64,000 bases of DNA, taken from assembly GCA_002943765.1 (NCBI GenBank), contig PQWQ01000002.1:1736001-1800000 (forward strand), written 5' to 3'. A model generated the notes under the pieces. That model was given only the letters and a program-made list of their open reading frames with translations. It did no database searches and was not told the origin of the DNA. Below, in pieces: positions 13,837 through 26,214 of the stretch. The position numbers and the translations under genes are program-made. This DNA is from Psoroptes ovis (taxonomy: Eukaryota; Arthropoda; Arachnida; Sarcoptiformes; Psoroptidae). Within the stretch, counting starts at the first letter, position 1. The number at the start of each line of letters is the position of its first letter.

Positions 13837-15032
13837 TCATTTGAACAGGTAAATCTTAGAGATTGTGAAAAATGCCATCAAATCGATTATTGTCACGATG
13901 GTAATTATTGCTGTCGATAGATTGATTGTGCCATTATTTTTTTGGAAAGAACTTTCAATTTTTCTACCACTTAAGCTAAATAAACGCCGATAATTGTTGC
14001 CAATTTTTCGTCCACTTTGAGGATCAATCAAATCAACAAATTTACCATACTACATCGAAAAAAAAATCATTTTCAATCGTCATCAATTTTCATTATTTCA
14101 ATAATTGAATACCTGATCTGATCCAATTTCATTTGGTTCATCCATTATCAACCATGTAACATTTGTTGTACACGGTGGTGTTGTCAAAGAACCTTGATAG
14201 CGGTAAAAATTTCTACTATTTTTCGGTAATAAATTTTCAATAGTGAATTGATTTGTTGTGCTGAATACAATTGAATTATCGGTCTTATTATTTTGACTTA
14301 ATTGTTCAATTTTTTCAATCAAAACATTCAAATCATTGTTGGAATATTTTAATTCAAAAAACACGGCAACTACAGCAACATTACCATTTCGAGCATTTAA
14401 TGCTTGATCATATAAAAGATATTTATTGCGATTATAATGTACTAAATGTAACTGATATTTGTTCATAATGGAAAAAAGATCTAATTAATGATCAGAATAA
14501 ACAATACTATTCAATTACTTCAATAGGAAAAATTTGTCCATCAATTCTATGTTCTGATCCGAATTTCTTTTCACTACCCCAATGAAAATGCAGCTGCACT
14601 AAGGCAAATTCGTCATGATTCAGGGCAGGACCTGTCAATATTGGTGCAAGAATCGGCTCACCAATCATTTCAGCTCTGACTGTGATTCAATGATTTAATG
14701 AAGACGGATTTTTTCATAAAAATAAAAATCAGATATACATAAGTTTACCTGTGTTTCCAGTGTTAATGATCCGATATTTCATGCCGATTTGATCATAAAA
14801 ACGAAATTCAATTTTCAAAGATTGATTTATAGTCAAGCTATTTGATATTATATCAATAGGTGACTGATTATTGGTGTCACCGCAATCATTATTCCTATTT
14901 GCCCATGCATTTTGATCTGATTATCAGAATTTTGAATCGTTTTTCCATGAAAGAGTTATCTAAGATTAAGATTGATAATTGATCACTTACCATCATATGT
15001 CCATTGTCCATCAATTTTGTTGATATTAATCA
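13837..15032 (-). CDS. Alpha-carbonic anhydrase, membrane-anchored type (first exon not found)
   Basis: Catalyses reversible CO2 hydration. Exons in transcript order: 14991-15032, 14749-14916, 14519-14679, 14113-14451, 13837-14049; introns of 63-74 bp, all GT-AG with consistent phases. Family signs are QSPIDI, LHFHWGS with two zinc histidines, GSEHRIDG, IELHLVHYN with the third zinc histidine, and GSLTTPPCTT with the Thr gate. The third zinc histidine is rebuilt only after splicing (IE|LHLVH). Cysteines at NNDCGD and TPPC match the disulfide of secreted and membrane-bound animal enzymes. The last exon ends in a hydrophobic stretch (about LSTAIITIVTIIDLMAFF) before a short KIYLFK tail, so a transmembrane or GPI-type anchor is likely. 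The usual proton-shuttle His is Asn here (INTGNTV). The N-terminal signal peptide exon must lie upstream but was not identified. The gene faces FoxP tail to tail. Confidence 0.93.
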
Positions 15033-15157
15033 CTGAAATAAAAAAAGGAAAATATAGCAGCAAATTTCGAGAATTAAATTTCATTATCAAGATGATTTTA
15101 TGTCGATACAATCATATTCTTGATCAGAATGTCAATGACAAATAAATTTTCAATTAA

Positions 15158-15385
15158 TCATTTTTTTTGGGCGAACATTTGATTAAAATCAGCATGATCA
15201 TTCATATTATAATCATAATTTGTCATTTCTTTCAATGTTTGACAAATTTGTTTATCTATATGAAAATTAATTATCATTATTGTTCGAGAAATTACCAAAT
15301 TCCGAATGAATAAACTGAATGAATAATTTGTATCAAACTGAGAAACAAGTGCAAGATATTTTGAAACATTAAAATCAATCAACAA
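15158..15385 (-). other. Unassigned minus-strand ORF upstream of the carbonic anhydrase
   Basis: An open frame without an ATG at its start. Inside it, a pyrimidine-rich CTTGTTTCTCAG looks like a splice acceptor and would start a terminal exon of about 59 codons ending FNQMFAQKK-stop. The composition is less repetitive than the surrounding noise ORFs. I recognise no family and no signal peptide, so I do not join it to the carbonic anhydrase. It may be a real small exon or chance. Confidence 0.2.
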
Positions 15386-18300
15386 AATCGAAGATTATTG
15401 ATTTGATTGATATCGGTTTTTTTTCCATTATGTTTTGTCTTGTTTTTTCCCCTGTTGATTCAAATTGATTCATAGGAAATTGTATTCTGACCTTCATTTT
15501 ATTTTCTTGTGTCTTCTATCAATATAATTGAAATGTAGAATAGTCATTGAAAATTCAAATTTTGTTTGATTGTGAAAATAATTTATTTTTATTCCAAAAG
15601 ATGGCGATTAATTCTCCTGATATGAGTAATTTTTTTATCATCATGGAGAGCTAAGGGGAAAATGATTTTGCATTTTTAAATGAAATTTTAATGAAATGTC
15701 AAAAAGTGCTCCAAAAAATTTCATATAAATCATTTAAATTTTTTCTTTTATTGTCTTTAATTCAACTTGTGATCAATTTTTTCAAGCATTTTTCTTCATC
15801 GGAATATTTCAAAATTATCATCTTTTCTCTTGAACATTTTCTGCTTGATTCATTCATTGATAATCTAAGATACAAAACAAATGATATTTAACACTGATTA
15901 ATTTGATAAAATGAATAATATAAACGATTAATGAAATTAAATAAATGATTAATTCAATAATTATTATCATTTTAAGCATCATGTGTGTTGAACATGAAAC
16001 AAAAAAAAAAAAATGCCAATTTCTAAATGAATATTGCTTAAATCTAATCAAATTATAACATTATTCCAAGCAAAAATTTTTTTTTTTCGGATTCGGTAAG
16101 TGGAAAAATAATGAATTCTTTTGTTTCTATCTTCTAGAAATGCGATTTATTCATTCATTTAATATTATCATGATTTTATTTTTTTGATCAGTGATGGTGA
16201 TTAGCTAGCTTAAAGAAAGAAAATCCCAAATTATATGCGAAACCAGAAAATAAAAATTTGAAATGATTGAATTTCTACTGCTTGAAAACTTGATAGAAAT
16301 GTACATATTTTTTCATGTGTGAATTTTTTTTCCATTCTCCTCTTTGCTTTACACAATCTCCTAATCACAGTAAATCTATATATATTCCATCATGATTTAT
16401 TCTGAAACTATTATCATTGAATTTAACATTCCAAAAAAAACTATTATCATCATCATTTTCATTTTTTTTTTTTTTTTTGTTTGGAACCGATCTGTCAATT
16501 AGACGATGAATAAAAATGAATGAATTAGAGTGAATTGAATCGGTATAAGATACGCACAAATTTTTTTTTTCTTTCTTTCTCCATCTATTCACATAATGAT
16601 AATCATTATGATATCGAAAAAAATATAATCATATAAATGACCTTTTTTGCTTTACACCAGTCTATTTTTTTGTTTGTTCATTTTTATATATACTTGTAGT
16701 CTAAATATTGACTATATTCATTCATTTTTAGTTGTATTTGATGATTATTCATTGATAATAATAATAATAATGATAATAATAACGATAAATCTATTGATAA
16801 TATCACTATATTATGTTCGGCTTTAATGTTAACTGTCATTGACTTTATTTTATTTTAGAATTCTTCAAGGAAATTCTGTGAAATCATTTACAATCAATGA
16901 ATAAATGGATGAATGAATAATGATAATGATAATGATCTAAAATAATGAAAGATCTCTTGGAAAATTCTTTTGCCTGATTTGCTTTGTTCCAAAGAATTTT
17001 CAATCATTCATCTTGTATCTAAAACGATCAGTCACAAAAAACTACAAAAACATTGTAAGAATTCAATAATCTTTAATGTTTGTTCGTTAGTTTGATTGAA
17101 TTATTTCATTATTATTTATTCATTTATATTTGATTTGTTTCATTTGTTTTACTTATTTATTATTTTTACATGTCTTCCAGACATGTTTACGCGTGTCCAT
17201 GTGCTGTTTCAATAAACATCGAAATCAACATCACGAACACGACTTTGTTTCCATTTATCATTGTAAATAAAAAAATAAGAATAATATTATCATTATTACC
17301 GCTATTATAATCAAGAGATGCTTATTTTTCCTGATTCTTATTATTTATTTCATTTCATTTCATAGAAATGCTACTTCCTTTGCTAACAAACATAATTCAG
17401 AATTCAAAAATAAATAATAAAAACTTGAAAAAAAATTTTTTTCCACAAATTTTCCTCTTTCCATGAACGACAAGGAAAAAAAATTTATATTTGAATCCAC
17501 ACAGGAAAAAACAACATCATAACGTGAGAATATTCTTTGTTGTTTCCTATCGCACATCAATTTTAGCATTCGCATGTTTATATATGAAAGTATAGCCAGT
17601 GATATCTTTAAATTTATTGTTTTCTATATTTGTTCAAAATTTTTTCTTTCATTTTTGTTATTTGTTGTTGTTATTTTGAATGATATTGTTTTTTCTATCT
17701 ATTTTCATCTTTTCAACCAACCAATAGTCAAAACGCTAGAGAATTTTAACGATCAACAAACAGCGAACACCAATATATAATGATAATAAATAAACAATAA
17801 TTTTGTTCCAAAATTTTGGCCCAAAATGAAACAACAATTATAAAATAAATACCACTACGTTGCGGAATTTCATTCTTTTCTTTTATTGAATAAAAGTTGC
17901 ATTTGATTTTTTATAAAAGAATTTCAATTCTAGGTTCATCGAGTTTGCGTTGATTGTAATTTTGAACAGAAAATTTTCTTTCTACCAATTTTTGGTCTAT
18001 GTACAGAATTCGTTTTCAATTCTTTTGGAATAAAAAATCATTCTCCATCACGCAATAAAAGTAAAAATATTTGTTTCATGAAAAATTCTTTTTGTCGTCT
18101 GATCTTTTTTTTGGCTGAATTTGATGGTGAAAATATCAAAATAATCGATTTTTTTCTCGCATGTTCATTCATGCTTATCACCGAACTACTATCATATTAT
18201 CGAAAATTATTTCGGCTTTTGAATAGCATTGTTGATAATATACAAGAATAAATAGTTAAAAAATCCGTAGAAACAATCGGAATAGCATTTGGAAATGAAT

Positions 18301-21300
18301 TTATATAGAATCGAAATGGATCGCAATGAATTTCGATTCTAGTTTTTAGAGGAAAAAAATGGGAAAAATGAAAAACCAAAACTTTTTTTTCGCTGCGTTC
18401 GTAGCTACTTTCTATTTTATTCTTGTGATCATTTCAAATGTTGCTGCTGTTCCAACGATAATGTTGAAAAAATCTCTAAAAGAACAAGCATAATGAAGAG
18501 AAAAAATATGAAATGAAATTTTCAAACAAATTTTCTCATAATATAATTGTGTTTCTCTTTTTCGAAATTATATTAGAAACGAAAATTTCCATTTGCGCCA
18601 GCGTAAAATTTCATTGAAAATCCTCGTTTTTTTTTTGTTTTATTCAGCATTATTCCATTTTGTATTAATGTCAATTATGATGATTCAAATTTTGATTCTG
18701 ATTCTTTTGATAGTTTTCAATTATTATTAAATAAACACATAGATATACATGAACACATGAAACTTCATACCCATATAAACATATACAGGCACACACACAC
18801 ACACGCACACACATACACCAATTAAATAATATCAACCGATCAACCAACAAATCGACCAAACAACAATTGATCACAATCACTGATTGTAATGAAATGTGAA
18901 TCTATGTAAAGTCTGTGTGTAAAAAATACTGATAATTCATTTCTATCTTGTCTCTCTATCACTTCCTCATTCATCATGGAGATTCGCGAGAAATTTTGTT
19001 GAAATTCAATTCGAATAGAATTTCATCATCAATTTTCACTGCAATCATTCATTTGTTTATCTATTTACCAATTTTCTAGTGAATTATATAAAAGTTTTCT
19101 TTGATTTATTTTCAATTTTCATTCACAATTCGTTTGCGTGTACATGTGTATGTGTTTGTGTATTTGTTTTGTGTGTGTGATACCTGTGATTTCAATTCAA
19201 TTATTCAATGTGTTCATGTGTTTTTCGTCTTTGTTTGTATTCGTATTCGTATTCGAAAATATATATGAAAAGAAAAGAAACCTAAAAGAAGAATGAAAAT
19301 CTCAACAACACAACAACAAACAACAGCAGAAATTCTTCGCTTCTACTTTTGTTTTTGGCTACGAAAGAATAAATAAAAAAATTCAGAACAAATTTCAGCC
19401 CCTGAAATCAAAAGAAAGAAAAACATTAGCCAAAATAAAGCATCGTACAATCAACAATGAAGACGACCAAGAAAAAATACGAAAATACAACAAAAACAGG
19501 CATCCCCAAAAAAAAAATTTTGATTCTGATTTTTGATTTTCTTTCTTTCGTTTGATTTGATTTGTGATTTGATACGAATTATTCTTCATTTTCCCATTTG
19601 TTTTTGCAAAGTTTTTTACATTTTTCCTTTTATTCTTTTATGAATGAAAGTTTGTGTGTGTTATTGACAATAGAGAAAAAAAATTATCATCATTTTTTAT
19701 TATTAATTCGTAAGTGTTTTATTTTTTATTTTATTTTTTCTTGTAATTTTCAATTATTCTTTGATTTTGATTTTTTTCTCCATTTTTTTTTGTTTTTGTT
19801 TTCTTGCTTTTTCGTTATCACGCAAACAACACACAATATAATAATGATAATTTTTGTGTGGACGACGATAACAATTGAATTTCACATTGTTTTCATCGTT
19901 GAAATTTTCTTTTGATTTCCATTTTCCGTTTCACAATTTTTTATCTGCCCATATCTTTCAATTGATGATGATTGCTGCAGACGGCAAATGATTGCCGACC
20001 AAAAAAAATGAAAAATAGAATAAGTACATCAATCAGCTGATTGATTCAACTTAATCATTTGATTGTTTCACATTTCCAATACAATACAAATAAATTAAAT
20101 TAATAATTTTTCAACAACAAAAATATTTCTTTGAATTTATCAATTTAGTCCATTTACCAAATTTTATTTTATTTTTTTTTTTGAACTATTTTCAATTTCA
20201 AAAATGAAAACAATATAAATCATCATCAGTGGTCGCGGCCTGATGGTCTGTCCGTTTGGGCGCTGCGTATGTGTGTGTGCAGACATCATCAATTTAAATA
20301 AAAATGTTCCAAATGATTTTGTCTTGAAAGCAAAAAGAAAAAAAATTATTCTTAAAAGATTTCAAGATTTTCATCTTGAGAATTTAATTTCAATGTTCAG
20401 GCTTTGTTTTTATACTTCATTTCATTTAAAATTTAAAAAATGAAAAACACAAAACATCAACAAAATGATTAAGATTAAATTCAGTTTGTTTTATTCGATG
20501 CTTTCTTTTCTTTGCGTTGAATATAAAGAAAATGTATTTTTCCTCTCTCAAAATCACTTGAACCAATCATTCATTTGATTTTTTTTATTATGTTACATTT
20601 TAATGAAATGAACAAAAATAAAAAACTGAAAAATTTGAAAATTCTCCATGGACTTTTGATGACTTTATGTATTTTTATCCAACTTTTTTTCAGTATTTTT
20701 TGTTCATTCTTTGCTCAAAAAAAATATTATTCTGAATGTCATTTTTTATTCAGTTGCATTTTATATTTTTGGTGTATTCAAATGGAGCCAGAATTTGAAT
20801 TTTTTTTTTTTTTTTTTTTTTTGAAAAATTTAAAAGACAAAAATTGTAAAAATTCTCCTTGTTGTTGTTATCATTACATTTTTGCCACTTACCAGTACCA
20901 TTTCACTAACATTTTTTTCCTTTTTTTTACATTTTCATAATTTCATTTTCTATGCATTTTTTATATTTCACTTCTTTCTGAGCTACACATTTCCAAGGCT
21001 ACACAAATTACACACAAAATCTTCGATTCAACATTGCATTTCGCTCATAGTTGCGTAAATGATGACGATAATTTTTCAAAAAAAAAAAAAAAAAAAAAAA
21101 AAAGGAAAAAAATCATATAAAGTGAAAAAACTTGTAAATTTTCATTTTTTCATTTTTCTTTTAGTTTTATTTCTCAGAATTTTTTTTCTTTTCAAATACT
21201 ACTCTATGTTCTAAGAGAACATAATCAAGATTATTTCATTTCAACATTCACTAATAATGATAATAATAATAATAATTCCTTAACCTTATTTAATTCTTAC

Positions 21301-21841
21301 TTATTATTGGCTTATTTGTGTTATTTTATCTTTGAAACTTTTTTCTTTCTTTCCTCTTCATTCTTATGGCTGTTTATTTGTTTATTGTTATTATTATTAT
21401 TGTTGTTTGTGCTGATGATGATAATAATAATAATGGTAATAATCATCATAATCAATTCGTTTCTTTTTTTTTGTCTTATTTCATATATTTTGCTTTTAAG
21501 AAAAATACAATTAATTTTTTTTTACTTTACTCGCCCGAAATAAACATAAAATGGAACAAAATGCATCGTCTATCATCGACATCATTAGTGTTTTTGATAA
21601 TTTTACGATTATTATCTTTTTTTTATTATCGATTGAAAATAAAATAGAATGGAACTATTGATTAATAATATATAAATCGACTGATGAAACAGAAGAAAAC
21701 AATATCCTCATACAAACATCTTCCTTATGAAGATTGCCAAGCTAATTAATTCTTGAGTTTAATTAATAATTTATAGAAAATTTGTGAAAATTCTTCTTAA
21801 AAAGTAGAAAGTACAGCAGCTTGTATTATCAACACGATTGC
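15386..21841. other. Intergenic region, no convincing gene
   Basis: AT-rich sequence with AAT/ATT repeats, a short CA-rich patch near 18785-18815, a T23 tract at 20800-20822 and an A26 tract at 21078-21103. No recognisable protein family on either strand. The missing 5' exon of the carbonic anhydrase could lie near the left end. A short signal-peptide-like ORF at 18359 is listed separately. Confidence 0.5.
18359..18493 (+). CDS. Candidate short secreted-peptide ORF (44 codons)
   Basis: The ORF starts MGKMKNQNFFFAAF, continues through a hydrophobic core (about 20 residues) and reaches a good signal-peptidase context (NVAA or AAVP). It ends with a short basic tail (LKKSLKEQA). It is more GC-rich than its surroundings. 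The mature part would be only about 14 residues, so it could be a tiny secreted peptide, the first exon of something larger (no strong donor seen), or chance. In T-rich DNA hydrophobic ORFs arise easily. Confidence 0.25.
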   Translation: MGKMKNQNFFFAAFVATFYFILVIISNVAAVPTIMLKKSLKEQA

Positions 21842-21849
21842 CTGTAGAC
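21842..21849. repeat. Left 8-bp target site duplication of the hAT MITE
   Basis: CTGTAGAC, identical to 22036-22043 on the other side of the element. Confidence 0.85.
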
Positions 21850-22035
21850 CATCATTCTCAACCGGTGTTCCGCGGCACTTTAGTGTTCCGCCAGATTCCA
21901 AAAGTGTGCCGCCAAATTTCGAAAATCTAACTCATTCCTTTACTATTCTCTTACTTGGTGTGCCGCAAGATTTTGGAAATAAAGACTTTTCCTTTTTTAA
22001 GTGTGCCGCGGCGAAAAAAAGGTTGAGAATGACTG
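21850..22035. mobile_element. hAT-type MITE (nonautonomous DNA transposon)
   Basis: The 186-bp element is flanked by a perfect 8-bp direct repeat CTGTAGAC at 21842-21849 and 22036-22043, the hallmark of hAT insertion. Its ends are inverted: left CATCATTCTCAACC, right (reverse complement) CAGTCATTCTCAACC, followed on both sides by CGCGGCAC-type sequence. The TTCTCAACC terminus is typical of hAT elements of the Charlie/Ac kind. Several internal GTGTGCCGC-like subrepeats are present. It encodes no protein, so it would need a transposase supplied elsewhere. It sits between genes and is noticeably GC-richer than its flanks. Confidence 0.88.
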
Positions 22036-22043
22036 CTGTAGAC
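22036..22043. repeat. Right 8-bp target site duplication of the hAT MITE
   Basis: CTGTAGAC, identical to 21842-21849. Confidence 0.85.
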
Positions 22044-24120
22044 GATCGTCTATCACGTGATGGAATTTGAAAATTTTACTCCATATTCATGAAGATGCGC
22101 TATGCCCATCTTGAAAAATTCGCGTGGCTTGCTAAGCAAAACCATGAAAAACTTAATTTTTCAAGGTAACGAATGTGTTTCGAGAAACGAGAAAATAAAT
22201 CTTCTAAACTTCTTAATTCCATCAAGTAAATTGCCATCCAGTTCTTCTTTTTATTCTCTCATATGATGATTCGTTCCGTTTCGCTATGGGACTTTTTTCA
22301 ATGAAATAATGCATGAAGATGAATGAATTTTTCCTTTTTTCATTCTCTGCCTCTTTCTTTCAACTGTCTTTTTCGATAATATTTTCATTTTTTTATTTGA
22401 TTCATTCCATCAATACATGAAAATATATCGATCTCAAAAGTTTTTTTCTCTGCCATTCAGTATTCATCATTCATTCATTTATTCATTTTCATACTTTTCT
22501 CGTCAATATCTTTTTTTTTGTACGATTGCATCATAAATACACAAAAAATGAAATAAGAATAAAATATCGAAGCGAAGAGACTGAAGAAAGAATTTCGATC
22601 AGTAGCGAATGAAAGAGGAATTCTGGAACATCTCCGAATCAGGGACAATATCGCATGAATTCGCTAATAATATCTGAAAAAAATGAAAATTTTGAAATGA
22701 ATAAATTTGAATAAATTTATCATTTGTTTAAGCCATTCAAGCCATGTTGTGTATCGAACATTAATAATAATGATAATAATAAGTTTATTGAATTTTTTAT
22801 TTAGGAAAAAAAGCCATTTCGTTCGGTTCAATTTCTTCTCATATGCTTAAAATGTCAATTGTTTTAGTTTAATCTGAATCGCTCCGTGCAAATTCAGAAG
22901 AAAAAATATTTTATTACATATTTATCGTTGGCATTTTATTTATTTATTCTTTTGCCTTCTCTAAATGCCAATGCAAATAAATAAATAAAAACTTTTACAT
23001 TGGCCAGCTTACAACTCTGATGACGATGATTCATAAAACAATTCTGCACAAACATTATTCAAATTTGATTTCATTGTTCAGCGGAGAATAATTGTTGCTG
23101 TTTCATTTGTTTGTATGTTTGCTCATCAAGTTTGAAAGTGAAAATTTTGAAAAAAAAAAAATGAAAATTCTTTCATTTTTCGCTCAATTGCTGCTGCACA
23201 AACATAATTGTATAATTGTATCACGAAACAAAAAATATATTTAGAGATCATTTTAAATTCAAATTCTTTTGAAATAAAAAACGATGAAAATAATTTAAAC
23301 TTTTTTTTTGCTGCATCGTTTTGCCCAACCTAAAATTATGTTTTCCACCAAAAACATCTACCATCTCTATGTGTGTATGCTTTTCCATGGAATTTTTTTT
23401 TCTCATCTACCTAATAGCGTAATTTAAGTTTTTCGTTTCTTATATTCTTCGTTTTTTATTCAAATTGAATTTTGAATAATAATGTTAATGCTAATGATAA
23501 TTTAAAAACAACTTTGATGTAAAAAATGATGGGGAAAAAATATTTAAATTTGAATCATTTTTTCTTTTCTTATTTCAAAGAACATTTCGTGTTTACTGAT
23601 TTAATTTATGTAAAATTTTAAATTGTAGCAGTAAAAGTATGCGCACAAGTCATTTACATTTGATGAAAAAAAAATTTTAAATCGACTAGAAACTAAGAAT
23701 TTGATCAATTAATCATTTCAATGTTTCTGATCAAATCTTTTTCATTTCCATTAATATTATCAATGCATTTCAATTAATTTTTGCTTTTTCTCGTCTGCAT
23801 GTACAATATTAGTTTGCTCAGGCTCAAATTTGTTATGAATTTTGTTATGAATTTTGTCATAATTTTGCCATAATTTTATCAAAAAACATTTAGTCATAGA
23901 ATTGCTTCAATTTTGTTTTTCATTTTTTCAAATTTTCAAAAAAAAAAAAATGTTTTTTTCATATAAAAAACTTTTTCAAATAAACATTCTCAAAAGTATT
24001 TCATCTTCAAAAGCAAAAATAATCAATTTATGAAGAATAAATTTATTTTTACATTGAATTAATTTTTTTCATTTCATTTTTATTTAGACATTTAATTTTA
24101 CATTCACTAAACATCCGAAG
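22044..24120. other. Intergenic region upstream of the Ig-domain gene
   Basis: AT-rich with no gene seen. It probably contains the promoter of the downstream Turtle-like gene, but I cannot point to a specific TATA or initiator element with confidence. Confidence 0.45.
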
Positions 24121-26214
24121 AACTAAAAGACGACCAAGCTACAACATCATAACCAACAAAAGCAGCAGCAGCAGCAGCAGCCCAACGATAAAATTTTGCT
24201 CAATTTTAGAAAAAAAAATTTATTCTAACAAAAAATAAAAATTTCATTTCATTTTATTATTATTTTTGTGTTTTGTCTTGTGCTGTGTTGTTATTATCAT
24301 TATTATTGATATTTTTTATTTATTTATTTAAAATTTTTCTTTTAAATATAAATAATGATGAAACAAACATAAACAAACAAGTAAGCAAGCAAACAATCTA
24401 AAAAGAAAAATTCCCCGAGGAAAATTGAATTTCTTCATCATCATCATCATCGTCATAAGAATTGTCTTCGTCATTCATATAGTCATCATCATCATCGTAG
24501 AGAATCGGGAATAATTTTGTCGCGGACATTTTTCATTTCCATTTCCATTTTTTTTTTGAGCTCTGAGAAGCATATTTAAGACATAGACTCACAAACTAAA
24601 AATCATCATTTGTCGCTAATATCTATTTATTTATTTATTTTTTGTTTTCTTCTGTGTGTTGTATGACAAAATAAATGAATATACGATCTAAAATAAAATA
24701 TAAAATAAGAAAACTAATAAACAACAACATCAACATCAGCAGTAGTAGCCAGCAACAACGTCATGTCCAAAACACATCGCCAACATCATCACCATTACCA
24801 TCATCATCATCATCATCAATACAATTATCATTATCATCAAAAATTGAATTGAATAATGATCATAATAATAAATAAATAAATAAATAAAATATAAAATAAT
24901 AATAATAAAGACAAAGATAAACTGAAAGCCGAACGAATGAGAAAATATTCTTCAATACACATATATATTGGTATATGAAATAAATATATAAAAATATATA
25001 ATTCTTTTACGCTTGAAGAATTTTTGATGATGTGCATCATTTGTTGAAGTTTTTTTTCATCTTCTTCGTTCTGGTATTGTTTTTTATTTTTTATTTCCAT
25101 TTTATTTTATTTTATTTTTTGTTCTGGTTATGTGTGTTGTGTTGATGCTTGTTGTCGACATTATTATTATTATTTATCAACGGAAACAAATCTTCATGCA
25201 TTAGACACAAGCAAAGAAAGAAAGAAAAGAAAATAACAAAGAAAAATTGCATTTAACACAAGTGAATCCAGTGAAATGTTTTTTTTGTTTTGTTTTGTTT
25301 TTATATTTCATTTTGAATTTAGAATCATATAAAAATATATTCATTATATAAAGAAATGAAAATAGAAAAAAAAATTCTATCCATCTTCACATTGTATTTT
25401 TTCTTCACTTCTTTGATTGCGAAATGAAATAAAACAACGAAATAAGCCAATAATAATAATAATAATAATTCATCCATTCATTAATTCATTTGATGGAAAT
25501 GAAATCATAGCAAAAAAAAGTGAATATAAAGAAAGAAATTCTAAATCCAATTCCATTAAATAATGATAAATAATAATAATAATAGAAAGAATAATAATGA
25601 TAATGTTGCTGTTGTTGTTGCTAATAATGATAAAGATGATAATGATGGATAAAATAAATGATAATGACAATATTAATATTAATAAAAACAACAACAGCAA
25701 CAATATAAAATCATTAGATTATCGTCAAAATCGACAACAACAGCATCAACAACAACAAAAACCTCCATTATTATCGTCAATATTGAAACAAAAAAAGAGG
25801 ATAATAAATTTTCATCTAAAATCGAAAAGAAAAAAACAATTTTATCAAAAATATGTACGATTGAAACGAATAGTAGCTAATAATGCTAGTAATAATAATA
25901 ATAATGATAATGAAGTTCATAATGAACAAATTATTATGATACATAATAAACAATTGGAAATAACAAAACAAAATTATTCGATTATTAATATGAATAAAAA
26001 TAATAATCAATTTATTAAATCATTAGCTGTTTGTTTGATGAAAATTATTTCAAAATTATATTCATTATTATTTATTATTAATTATATTGATATAATTAAT
26101 TTTATTCAACGACGATCAATGATTATGATGATGATTTTAATAATCAAACAACGAAAAATACAACAACAACAACAACAACAATGCAACCAACAACAATCAA
26201 CAAAATTAATTAAA
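24121..26214 (+). other. Possible long 5' leader of the Turtle-like gene
   Basis: Composition changes to CAA/CAG/CATCAT-rich sequence (AGCAGCAGC at about 24165-24180, CATCATCAT near 24440 and 24800), as in the UTR and coding parts of this genome's genes. A 66-codon Ser/Asn-rich ORF at 24675-24875 could be an upstream ORF. From 25597 a frame stays open through the downstream coding exon for 206 codons before the preferred start at 26215. Whether this part is untranslated or coding is unresolved. Confidence 0.35.
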
